This document shows, piece after piece, positions 5,389-12,180 of a DNA stretch of 12,180 nt (its first letter is position 1; every line of letters starts with the position of its first letter). A program made the position numbers and the translations under genes. The notes under the pieces are model-generated. The model made no database searches. It was not told where the DNA came from and saw nothing but the letters and a program-made list of their open reading frames with translations. The stretch comes from Clostridiales bacterium (GTDB lineage Bacteria > Bacillota > Clostridia > Lachnospirales > WQUN01), in the NCBI GenBank assembly GCA_031269415.1, contig JAISZF010000299.1:1-12180 (forward strand), written 5' to 3'.

Positions 5389-6866
5389 CAGGCGAAGGGG
5401 TTCTCGCTCTTATACAGTACGCTGGCCGGTTGATTATACCCTACGTCGCGAACGCCCAAGAGTTTAACCACATCGAACAGCGTCTTTGCGACATGCTTGA
5501 ACGCCACTCCGGCGTGGTGCGGATAACGGCCCTCTATGAGCACATGCCGGTAGAAGCGACCCATCTCCGGTACGGCGATAACGCCTATGCCGCCGAACGA
5601 ACACGGATCCACATCCAGCACTTTGCCCTCGGCGATATAGCCGCGCAGAATTCCCTCGGCTGTGGACTGGAGGCGGAACAGAGTCACTTCACTGGGTTTA
5701 ATTGCCCCTTCCAGTGTGCCGCGTGTAATATCGGGTTCAGTATCCGGCTCCAACGAGCGTTTCATAATAAGCTGATACTTGATCTCGGGTTTCTTCAGAT
5801 AACAAGAAGCCGTATTGCCGCAGTGGAAGCCCATAAAAACATCGGTAGGCTTGTATCCGGCGAAAGCTTCTTTATTCTTCTCGAACATATCATACGGGAC
5901 GGTATTGTTGATATCCAGCAGGGTTGGAGCCATGCCGGAGGCCAGCGTTATGATGTACTCGGTCAGCGCTCCGTAAATATCCGTTTCGCAGGATACCGGT
6001 ATGCCGCGCTGTGTCAGCCTGCTGTTGACATAGCAGGGCACGAACCCGAACTGCGTTTGGAAGGCGGGCCAGCACTTGTTGGCAAACGCGAAAAATTCAC
6101 TCGCGCCTTTGTTCTTTTCCGCCCAATCCAACAATGTCAGCTCATGCTGCGCCAGACGCCTGAAGAATTCCGATTGTTTATCAGAACCCAGTTCCGCCGC
6201 CATGTCCTTTACGACATCCGCGATTCGCGGATCATCAGCATGTTCTTTATAACTGGCAAACAGATCGAGTTCAGAGTTTTCCTGAATCTCCACACCCAAG
6301 TCATATAGCGGCTTGATTGGCGCGTTGCAGGCCAAGAAGTCATACGGGCGCGGACCGAATGAAAAGATCTTGAGTTTCTTGAGGCCGACCAGCACGCGCG
6401 CGATCGGGATGAATTCCTCGATAAGCGCGGCGACCTCAGACGCCGTGCCGAGAGGATAGGCGGGAATATATGGACGCAGGCCGCGCAGAGCGATATTATA
6501 TGAAGCGTTCAGCATTCCGCAGTACGCGTCGCCCCTGCCGTTAATCAGATCGTCGCCGGTTTCTTCAGCGGCGGCGCAAAACATTACAGGGCCGTTAAAT
6601 TTCTGGGCCAATAATGTTTCCGGACCCTCCGGGCCGAAATTGCCCAGATAGATGACCAGCGCGCCAACGCCGGCTTTATTTACGTCTGCCAAGGCTTTCA
6701 TCGCGTCCGTTTCATTCTCAACGGTGACCTTCGATTCATAAATGTCAATGTTCCGGAGAGCAAGCTCGCCGACGACGGCTTCACGCCGACGGGTGCTTAA
6801 CGTCATCGGAAAGCAGTCACGGCTGACAGAAATTACGCCAAGTTTTACATCAGGTATGTTCAGCAT
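5388..6866 (-). CDS. L-fucose/L-arabinose isomerase family sugar isomerase
   Basis: The protein has 492 residues and belongs to the FucI/AraA-like superfamily of metal-dependent aldose-ketose isomerases. Likely metal ligands are Glu294 in VSCETDIYGA, Asp318 in LLDINN, and His in FHCGN (348) or PHHAGVAF (450/451). The N-terminal half has Rossmann-like segments such as LVIYLGNFGPEGPETL and KIFSFGPRPYDF. The usual job is to turn an aldose into a ketose, for example L-arabinose to L-ribulose. Direct coupling to araD makes the arabinose route most likely, but L-fucose or another sugar cannot be excluded from sequence alone, so no symbol is given. The start is firm: AAGGAGG (6872-6878) lies 5 bases before the ATG. 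It is the first gene of a probable operon continuing through araD, pheA, the MazG-like gene and rplI. Confidence 0.88.
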   Translation of the reverse strand: MLNIPDVKLGVISVSRDCFPMTLSTRRREAVVGELALRNIDIYESKVTVENETDAMKALADVNKAGVGALVIYLGNFGPEGPETLLAQKFNGPVMFCAAAEETGDDLINGRGDAYCGMLNASYNIALRGLRPYIPAYPLGTASEVAALIEEFIPIARVLVGLKKLKIFSFGPRPYDFLACNAPIKPLYDLGVEIQENSELDLFASYKEHADDPRIADVVKDMAAELGSDKQSEFFRRLAQHELTLLDWAEKNKGASEFFAFANKCWPAFQTQFGFVPCYVNSRLTQRGIPVSCETDIYGALTEYIITLASGMAPTLLDINNTVPYDMFEKNKEAFAGYKPTDVFMGFHCGNTASCYLKKPEIKYQLIMKRSLEPDTEPDITRGTLEGAIKPSEVTLFRLQSTAEGILRGYIAEGKVLDVDPCSFGGIGVIAVPEMGRFYRHVLIEGRYPHHAGVAFKHVAKTLFDVVKLLGVRDVGYNQPASVLYKSENPFA

Positions 6867-6904
6867 GGAAACCTCCTTATAAATAAATGCTTATGTCCTT
6901 TTTG

Positions 6905-6933
6905 ATTATAACATAATATAATATACAACGGAA
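6905..6933 (-). promoter_or_regulatory. Candidate promoter of the isomerase-araD-pheA operon
   Basis: On the minus strand a perfect TATAAT (6905-6910) stands in very A/T-rich DNA, about 40 bases before the start codon. The -35 at the right distance, TTCCGT (6928-6933), is poor, which suggests an activator or another spacing. I found no clear AraR- or CcpA-type palindrome. Confidence 0.4.
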
Positions 6934-6987
6934 TGAACAAAGAGTAAAATTTTGATCGACGCGTATCTTTTCGATATAACAAGGATC

Positions 6988-7016
6988 TTGCAATTCTTTG
7001 GCTTTATTACTATAAT
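6988..7016 (+). promoter_or_regulatory. Strong candidate SigA promoter of rel
   Basis: TTGCAA (6988-6993), a 17-base spacer and TATAAT (7011-7016) form a near-consensus vegetative promoter. Transcription would start near 7023. This lies inside the region that would encode an N-terminal extension of Rel if a TTG at 6952 were used, so it supports the ATG at 7051. Confidence 0.75.
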
Positions 7017-7050
7017 AATCAGAAATATATCGCGGGAAGGATGGGGGAAA

Positions 7051-9249
7051 ATGAATTATAATGAATTGTATTCTGAGTTAATTGAAAAAATCAGTCAATA
7101 CCATCCTTCTCAAGATCTGTCTATAATCGAGAAGGCGTATCTCACCGCCCTTGACGCCCATAAAGACCAACTGCGGAAGTCCGGCGAGGCGTATATTATC
7201 CATCCGCTGTCCGTATCCATTATTCTGGCGGAATTGCAGCTCGATCTGGAATCTATCGAGGCCGGCCTACTGCACGATGTGATAGAGGATTCTCCGTACT
7301 CTTACAATGACATCGCTAATATGTTCAGCGAGGAGGTAGCCCAACTGGTCGACGGCGTGACTAAACTGGAAAAGCTGCCGTACACCTCAAAGGAAGAGGA
7401 ACAGGCGGAAAACTTCCGTAAGATGTTTATCGCCATGGCAAAGGACATCCGCGTCATCCTGATAAAGATAGCCGATCGCCTGCATAATATGCGAACGCTG
7501 AAATATCAGCCCGAGTACAAGCAAAAGGAGATAGCGCAGGAAACGCTGGATATCTACGCCCCGTTGGTACACAGGCTGGGGATCTCCACGCTGCGCTATG
7601 AATTGGAGGATCTCTGCTTTAAATATCTGCATAGCGAGGAATACCATGAATTGGCGGAGAAAATCAACCGCAAACTCTCTGAACGCCAAGCGTTTGTCAA
7701 CAGAGTGGTGGTGGAGATACGCGGACTGGTGGAATCCGAAGGCATAGAGGCCTCAGTGGACGGTCGGCCAAAACATTTTTTCAGCATCTATAAAAAGATG
7801 GTCAGCCAGGAAAAGACGCTGGATCAAATATACGACCTGTTCGCCGTCAGGGTTATTGTCAGCGACGTCAGGGACTGTTACGAGGTGCTGGGCATTGTCC
7901 ATACAATGTATAAGCCGATAACGCGCCGGTTTAAAGACTATATCGCCATGCCCAAGACTAACCGGTACCAATCGCTGCACACCACCTTAATCAGTCAGGA
8001 AGGCGAGCCTTTCGAGGTTCAGATCCGAACGTACGAGATGCACAAAACAGCCGAATACGGCATCGCGGCGCACTGGAAGTATAAGGAGGGCAAGGGCGGC
8101 CAAGTCAATCCCGACAGTGAGGAAGCCAAACTGACCTGGCTGCGCCAGATACTGGAATGGCAGCGCGAATTGTCGGATAACAAAGAGTTTATGGAAGCGC
8201 TTAAGGTCGACTTAAACGTCTTTAAGGATCACGTATACTGTTTTACGCCCAAAGGCGAGGTTATCAGTCTGATTAACGGAGCTAACCCCATCGATTTCGC
8301 GTACGCCATACACACGGCGGTGGGCAATAAGATGATAGGCGCGCGCGTCAACGGAAAAATTGTCACTATAGATTACGCGCTGTCCACCGGCGACCGCGTG
8401 GAGATCATTACCAGCCAGAATTCCAAAGGCCCCAGCCCTAACTGGCTGAAACTGGTTAAAACAAGCCAAGCCCGCAGTAAGATCAACGCGTGGTTTAAAC
8501 GTGAGAATCGTGAGGATAATATAGCAAAGGGCAGAGATCTGCTGGACAAAGAGGCCAAACGCAGGTATCTGCGCCTGTCGGAACTGCTGAGCGACGAGCG
8601 GCTGAATATTGTGTTAAACAAATTCAACGCCGCGGACTTGGATTCGCTCTGCGCCTCGGTAGGGTATGGCGGGATAAAGGAAAGCCAAGTCATATCGAAG
8701 CTGTTTGAGGAATATCAGAAAGAGAATGTTAAGGAACCCGAAACGCTCGCGCTGGACACCAAGGACAGCGCGGCACGCGACCGCAAGAAGAAGAGCGGTA
8801 TTGTCGTAAAGGGCGTGGGCGACGTCAATGTGCGGTTTTCCAAATGCTGCAGCCCGGTGCCGGGGGATGAGATCGTCGGGTTTGTTACACGCGGGCGCGG
8901 CATTTCCGTCCATCGCACCGATTGCGCTAACATCATCAATATGGACGAGATAGACAGACGCCGACTGCTTGAGGCGGAATGGCAGCTCCCGGATAAGAGC
9001 GCGAACGGAGTGCATTACCGGGCGGAACTGAGGATTGTCGGCATGGAGCGCGTGGGGTTTTTGCTGGATATTTCCCGCGTTATAGCGGAAGCTCATATCT
9101 CCGTCAAGGATATGAGCGCCCGGACAGTAAACAACGAGGCCATAATTACGCTCAGCCTGGAAATTACCAGCCGCGAGGAATTGGATCATATCCGAATCCG
9201 TCTGCGGAGAATCTCCGGCGTACACGAGATTGAGAGAGTGATTTCATAA
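7051..9249 (+). CDS. rel: Bifunctional (p)ppGpp synthetase/hydrolase (Rel)
   Basis: The 732-residue product has every domain of a long RelA/SpoT homologue. The HD hydrolase has IIHPL (His51) and LLHDVIED (His75-Asp76). The synthetase has RFKDYIAMPK (from Arg293) and NRYQSLHT, with EVQIRT after it. A TGS domain starts near 388, a zinc-finger-like domain has KCCSPVPGDE and HRTDC (from about 598), and an ACT domain lies at about 655-732. The RFKD signature is the RxKD form found in bifunctional enzymes, not the ExDD of synthetase-only RelA. It makes and removes (p)ppGpp at the ribosome during starvation. The start at 7051 is preceded by AAGG and GGGGG and lies downstream of a near-consensus promoter. 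A TTG 99 bases upstream in frame is less likely. The stop overlaps the next start (TAATG). No dtd gene separates it from the hydrolase gene. Confidence 0.97.
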   Translation: MNYNELYSELIEKISQYHPSQDLSIIEKAYLTALDAHKDQLRKSGEAYIIHPLSVSIILAELQLDLESIEAGLLHDVIEDSPYSYNDIANMFSEEVAQLVDGVTKLEKLPYTSKEEEQAENFRKMFIAMAKDIRVILIKIADRLHNMRTLKYQPEYKQKEIAQETLDIYAPLVHRLGISTLRYELEDLCFKYLHSEEYHELAEKINRKLSERQAFVNRVVVEIRGLVESEGIEASVDGRPKHFFSIYKKMVSQEKTLDQIYDLFAVRVIVSDVRDCYEVLGIVHTMYKPITRRFKDYIAMPKTNRYQSLHTTLISQEGEPFEVQIRTYEMHKTAEYGIAAHWKYKEGKGGQVNPDSEEAKLTWLRQILEWQRELSDNKEFMEALKVDLNVFKDHVYCFTPKGEVISLINGANPIDFAYAIHTAVGNKMIGARVNGKIVTIDYALSTGDRVEIITSQNSKGPSPNWLKLVKTSQARSKINAWFKRENREDNIAKGRDLLDKEAKRRYLRLSELLSDERLNIVLNKFNAADLDSLCASVGYGGIKESQVISKLFEEYQKENVKEPETLALDTKDSAARDRKKKSGIVVKGVGDVNVRFSKCCSPVPGDEIVGFVTRGRGISVHRTDCANIINMDEIDRRRLLEAEWQLPDKSANGVHYRAELRIVGMERVGFLLDISRVIAEAHISVKDMSARTVNNEAIITLSLEITSREELDHIRIRLRRISGVHEIERVIS

Positions 9250-9875
9250 TGAAGGTATTCTTAGTCGTATCACGCGAATATGATCAAAACGCGTATTGCT
9301 GTTTTGATCCCGAAACACGGGAGGGCGTCATAATAGATCCCGGATTCAACTGCGAGGGCATAGTCTCATTCCTCAACACGGAGCGGATTGCCGTTAAAGC
9401 AATACTTCTGACTCACGGGCACTTTGATCATATCATGTCCACCCGCCGCGTATCGGATTTTACCAAAGCGGAGCTGTACGCGCACCGGCTCGAATCAGAA
9501 TTGCTGGCCGACCCTCTGACGAACATGTCGGAGGCTTCCGGCAATGGAAGAATGTCTCTGTGCGCGGAGAAACAGCTTGAGGACGGCGACGGGATCCGCT
9601 TCGGTAACGAGACGCTCCGCGTTATTCATACGCCCGGCCATACGCCGGGCGGAGTTTGCTTCTACAGCGAGAGCGATAAAATAATTTTCACGGGAGACAC
9701 ATTGTTTTGGGAAACGGTCGGAAGGACAGATTTGCCGTTCGGCGACGGCTATACGCTGACGCGAAGCATCAATGACAGATTGCTGACCCTGCCTGAAGAA
9801 ACAATCGTGTATCCGGGGCACGGAAGGCCGACCGATATCCGGCACGAGGCTATGATCCACAGCAGGATTGTGTGA
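9249..9875 (+). CDS. MBL-fold metallo-hydrolase (glyoxalase II-like)
   Basis: The protein has 208 residues and the full set of metallo-beta-lactamase-fold metal ligands. These are THGHFDH (His56, His58, Asp60, His61), His131 in HTPGHTPGG, Asp150 in FTGDTLF and His191 in YPGHGRPT. This layout, with GRTDLPFGD after the fifth motif, is typical of the small glyoxalase II-like hydrolases found between rel and hemZ in Clostridia. The substrate is unknown; a thioester such as S-lactoylglutathione is only a family precedent and glutathione may not be used here. It has no signal peptide and should be cytoplasmic. It overlaps rel by one base (TAATG) and hemZ by one base (TGATG), so it is part of a coupled transcript. 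Confidence 0.92.
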   Translation: MKVFLVVSREYDQNAYCCFDPETREGVIIDPGFNCEGIVSFLNTERIAVKAILLTHGHFDHIMSTRRVSDFTKAELYAHRLESELLADPLTNMSEASGNGRMSLCAEKQLEDGDGIRFGNETLRVIHTPGHTPGGVCFYSESDKIIFTGDTLFWETVGRTDLPFGDGYTLTRSINDRLLTLPEETIVYPGHGRPTDIRHEAMIHSRIV

Positions 9876-11371
9876 TGTATTGCGTACTGGCCGGACATGA
9901 ATATATATACGATATACAGACAATAACGCAGATCTTCTTTCCCATTGAGAATTTTACGCGGGTGGAACGGCTTGATATGCCCGGTTTGACAGCGGTCAGC
10001 GCGTTAACCTCGACCGGGTGCGAAGGGGCTTTATATTTGAACGGCGGCATTATGGGAAAAGCTGTTATGCCCTTGCCGGAAAGCGGCGCCGATTCAGACG
10101 ATCGTGTTACCGGCACTCCTGTCGCGGATCAGTTTACCGGCAGTCAGGAGATCAGGCGCAGGCTGATGGTTACGCTGTTTCTGGCCTGCAGGGCTTATAC
10201 GGGCCAAAATCCGCCGTGGGGCGCGCTTACGGGAATCAGGCCGTCAAAGATGGCAAGGCTCTTAATGGAAAAAGGGTACAGCCGCGATCAGGTAATTGAC
10301 TCTATGGAACGCAATTACCTGACGCGGCGCGATAAGATCGCCTTGGCTGCCGACGTGGCCGAGGCTGAAAAGAGCATATTGAAAAAACAGCCGTCCGACG
10401 CGTTCAGTCTATATGTCGGCATACCGTTTTGCCCCTCCCGCTGTTTATACTGTTCTTTCGCGTCATATCCCATCGGCGGGGATTCAAGCCGGGCGGACGC
10501 ATATCTGGACGCGCTGGAACGTGAACTGAGGGCTATTCGCGGTTTGACACGCGGTCAGCGAGTGTCCGCCGTGTATATCGGCGGCGGCACGCCCACCGCG
10601 CTTAACGCGAATCAATTAAACAGACTGCTGGAGCTAATCAAAACGCTGTTCGGCGAGCCGGTGGAATTCTCTGTTGAAGCGGGCAGGCCGGACACGGTTA
10701 ACGCGGGTAAGCTGCGGATTCTACGGGATTACAGAGTTGACCGTATCTCGCTGAACCCCCAGAGTCTGCATGACGACACGTTAAGCCGTATAGGCCGCAA
10801 TCACACTGTTGCTGATTTTTACAGGGCGTTCGAGCTGGCGCGCGCTGAAGGGTTTGACAACGTCAATACAGATGTTATTCTCGGACTTCCGGGCGAGAAC
10901 ACGGATTATGTATCGGAAACTATGGAAAGACTGCTCGCGCTTAAGCCGGAGAATGTGACCGTACATATCCTGACGATAAAACGGGCCTCGCCGCTGCGCG
11001 AAACGCTTGAGCAGTATCCACCGCCAAAATCGGACGCGTTGGAGGAAATGTTGAGCGTCACTCAGCGCGGCTGCCGGGAAGCTGGGATGGCTCCATATTA
11101 TATGTACCGGCAAAAGAATATGCTCGGCAATTTTGAAAACGTGGGATACTGTCTGCCGGGCAGGGCGTCGGTGTATAATGTGCTTATTATGGAGGAAACC
11201 CGATCCGTCTGGGCGGCGGGCGCCGGCGCGGTGACTAAGCTCGTCTTCGGGGATAGGTTGGAGCGCGTGTTCAATGTTAAAAATTTAAGCGACTACATTA
11301 CACGGATAGATGAGATGATTAAAAGAAAAGAGGCTTGGAGAAATGCTGACACAGACTCCGCGGGGAACTAA
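9875..11371 (+). CDS. hemZ: HemZ-type coproporphyrinogen III dehydrogenase-like radical SAM protein
   Basis: The product has 498 residues from the ATG at 9875; a GTG one codon earlier is possible. After an N-terminal region of about 175 residues with PWGALTGIRPSKM, which is typical of HemZ, comes the radical SAM core. This has GIPFCPSRCLYCSF with a CxxxCxxC cluster motif (Cys186, Cys190, Cys193). YIGGGTPTAL, SVEAGRPDT, RISLNPQSLHDDTLSRIGRNH and TDVILGLPGE follow. The fold binds a [4Fe-4S] cluster and S-adenosylmethionine. Members are annotated as oxygen-independent coproporphyrinogen III oxidases, but real activity in many Clostridia, which often lack haem synthesis, is uncertain. It overlaps the hydrolase by one base (TGATG). 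Its last 29 bases overlap the hisS start. Confidence 0.92.
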   Translation: MYCVLAGHEYIYDIQTITQIFFPIENFTRVERLDMPGLTAVSALTSTGCEGALYLNGGIMGKAVMPLPESGADSDDRVTGTPVADQFTGSQEIRRRLMVTLFLACRAYTGQNPPWGALTGIRPSKMARLLMEKGYSRDQVIDSMERNYLTRRDKIALAADVAEAEKSILKKQPSDAFSLYVGIPFCPSRCLYCSFASYPIGGDSSRADAYLDALERELRAIRGLTRGQRVSAVYIGGGTPTALNANQLNRLLELIKTLFGEPVEFSVEAGRPDTVNAGKLRILRDYRVDRISLNPQSLHDDTLSRIGRNHTVADFYRAFELARAEGFDNVNTDVILGLPGENTDYVSETMERLLALKPENVTVHILTIKRASPLRETLEQYPPPKSDALEEMLSVTQRGCREAGMAPYYMYRQKNMLGNFENVGYCLPGRASVYNVLIMEETRSVWAAGAGAVTKLVFGDRLERVFNVKNLSDYITRIDEMIKRKEAWRNADTDSAGN

Positions 11372-12019
11372 GGATATTTTTGGGCCTTCAATGCGCGCGT
11401 GGCATCAGGTAGAAGAGGCAATTCGGGATGTTACCGCGCGTTTTGTCTACGGCGAGATCCGCACGCCCATATTCGAGCATACGGAACTGTTTTTGCGAGG
11501 GGTCGGTGAAAACACGGATGTTGTGCAGAAAGAGATGATTACTATACGCGCACGGTGTTTGAGTTTATTGATACAGCCAGTCAATTGGCTCTCGGCGGCG
11601 GCGGGCGTTACGATAACCTTATAGAGGAGTGCGGCGGGCCGTCTATGGGCGCCGTCGGTTTCGCCATGGGATTGGAGCGTCTGATTATGGCGCTGGGAGA
11701 ATCGGAAACAGACAAAGTCGCGGACGTTTATATAGGCTGTATGGGAGACGAGGGATTTATTAAAGCGCAAGCCCTGGCAAACGTTCTGCGGAACGCGGGC
11801 ATAGCTGCGGAAGCGGATATTACGGGCAGGGGAGTAAAGGCGCAGATGAAGTACGCGGATAAAACAGGGGCTCGGTTTTCCATGATTATCGGTGAGAATG
11901 AATTAGCGGACGGTATGGTTAATGTAAAGAATATGCTGACGGGCGACCAGACGCGAAAATCGTTTGACGAACTGCCCGCTTTCCTGAGGGGGTTGGTATT
12001 TTCAATAGATATGAGGTGA
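11343..12019 (+). pseudogene. hisS: Histidyl-tRNA synthetase, internally deleted and frameshifted
   Basis: Codons 1-65, from MLTQTPRGTKDIFGP to GVGENTDVVQKEM, match the start of HisRS through motif 1. At 11535-11539 the sequence jumps to the DYYTRTVFEFID segment in a different frame. That frame then runs through LGGGGRYDNLIEE, motif 3 (GFAMGLERLIMAL) and a full anticodon-binding domain (from about ADVYIG) to the stop at 12017-12019. A normal enzyme has about 415-425 residues; here only about 65 plus 161 remain. The missing ~190 residues would carry motif 2, most of the histidine-binding site and the insertion domain. In its own frame the N-terminal part ends after 93 residues at 11622-11624. 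No aminoacylation activity is possible from this copy. HisZ is excluded because the anticodon domain is present. A metagenome assembly error is the main alternative to a real deletion. Confidence 0.9.
12013..12019 (+). promoter_or_regulatory. Ribosome binding site for the gene starting at 12025
   Basis: GAGGTGA overlaps the hisS stop codon and ends 5 bases before the GTG at 12025. It supports that GTG as the start of the partial AAA-ATPase-like gene and suggests coupling to the hisS frame. Confidence 0.6.
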
Positions 12020-12024
12020 TCTGA

Positions 12025-12180
12025 GTGGGGGCATACTTGAATCCTGGCGGCGGCAGATTCGCGGAAGCGCTGCGGTCGCGGATATATGTCGATAAAAGCG
12101 AGCTTATCGTTTATCTGAACAAGGTGATCAAGACAGAACAAAAATATGTGTGCGTCAGCCGCCCGCGCCGCTTTGGCAAG
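12025..12180 (+). CDS. AAA-ATPase-like protein (DUF1703-type), N-terminal 52 residues; continues past the window
   Basis: The 52 codons present encode a GTG-started N-terminus with YLNPGGGRF, then IYVDKSELI, YLNKVIKTEQKYVCV and SRPRRFGK at the very end. This is the characteristic opening of the AAA-ATPase-like family (AAA-ATPase_like domain plus a C-terminal PD-(D/E)XK nuclease-like domain, formerly DUF1703). The RPRRFGK segment is the start of its P-loop; the following Ser/Thr is outside the window. Full proteins are about 500-600 residues and often occur in many copies in gut and rumen Clostridia and Bacteroidetes. Their function is not established. The gene begins 5 bases after the hisS stop, where aspS would be expected in many relatives, so it may be an inserted accessory gene. 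Confidence 0.82.
   Translation, partial: MGAYLNPGGGRFAEALRSRIYVDKSELIVYLNKVIKTEQKYVCVSRPRRFGK

Noticed and set aside
5430..6308. Long open frame (292 codons) on the plus strand opposite the isomerase gene.
   Set aside because: The isomerase on the other strand has clear metal-ligand motifs and a strong ribosome binding site; the antisense frame has no family resemblance and looks like a product of the G/C-rich codon pattern.
6952..7050. N-terminal extension of Rel from a TTG codon, including a hydrophobic stretch.
   Set aside because: A near-consensus promoter lies inside it and the family N-terminus fits the ATG at 7051, so the extension is probably untranslated.
8614..9225. Open frame (203 codons) on the minus strand opposite the end of rel.
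   Set aside because: It is antisense to the conserved zinc-finger and ACT domains of Rel and shows no protein motifs.
9631..9651. 8-base inverted repeat with a 5-base loop in the hydrolase gene.
   Set aside because: It arises from the repeated HTPG-HTPGG coding sequence of the MBL active site and is not followed by a U run.
11523..11560. Programmed -1 frameshift as an explanation for the hisS frame change.
   Set aside because: Even with a frameshift the product would lack motif 2 and about 190 residues, so recoding cannot restore a HisRS; there is also no convincing slippery heptamer followed by a structure.
1..12180. tRNA or rRNA genes, CRISPR arrays, insertion sequences with terminal repeats, riboswitches and T-box leaders.
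   Set aside because: I looked for these in the intergenic stretches and found none; gaps are short and hold only the promoters, hairpins and terminators listed. No gene-free stretch exceeds 300 bases.

Overview
The window looks like chromosomal DNA of an endospore-forming, anaerobic member of the Firmicutes (Clostridia). It carries both subunits of the spore-specific dipicolinate synthase, a bifunctional Rel protein, a HemZ-type radical SAM protein, strong AGGAGG-type ribosome binding sites and Clostridia-type gene order (rel, MBL hydrolase, hemZ, hisS). Base composition appears roughly balanced by eye. I cannot name a genus from the sequence.

Layout. Positions 1-1088 (+) hold the end of dpsA and all of dpsB, closed by a strong hairpin terminator. 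Everything from about 1124 to 6866 is on the minus strand. Read in transcription order it is: a FucI/AraA-type sugar isomerase, araD, pheA, a small MazG-like protein and rplI, all tightly packed or overlapping and probably one operon. A cysteine- and histidine-rich unknown protein follows, with its own sporulation-type promoter candidate and terminator, and then a Fic-family protein with its own promoter. Positions 6867-7050 are a divergent promoter region. From 7051 to the right edge the plus strand carries rel, an MBL-fold hydrolase, hemZ and hisS, each overlapping the next, followed by the 5' end of an AAA-ATPase-like (DUF1703-type) gene.

How the genes work together. DpsA/DpsB make dipicolinic acid for the spore core, and the unknown protein at 2051-2938 may be a second sporulation gene. 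The isomerase and AraD belong to L-arabinose/L-ribulose-type sugar breakdown, although no kinase is present here. PheA makes phenylpyruvate for phenylalanine. Rel handles (p)ppGpp synthesis and hydrolysis.

The most striking observation is that hisS, normally an essential gene, is broken. Codons for about the first 65 residues are joined out of frame to codons for about the last 161. Roughly 190 central residues are missing, including the region that carries class II motif 2. Either the genome has another histidyl-tRNA synthetase or this is an assembly artefact. Apart from this, the window is mostly ordinary housekeeping DNA. I did not find a convincing new defence or mobile system, although the Fic protein and the truncated AAA-ATPase-like gene are accessory-type genes.
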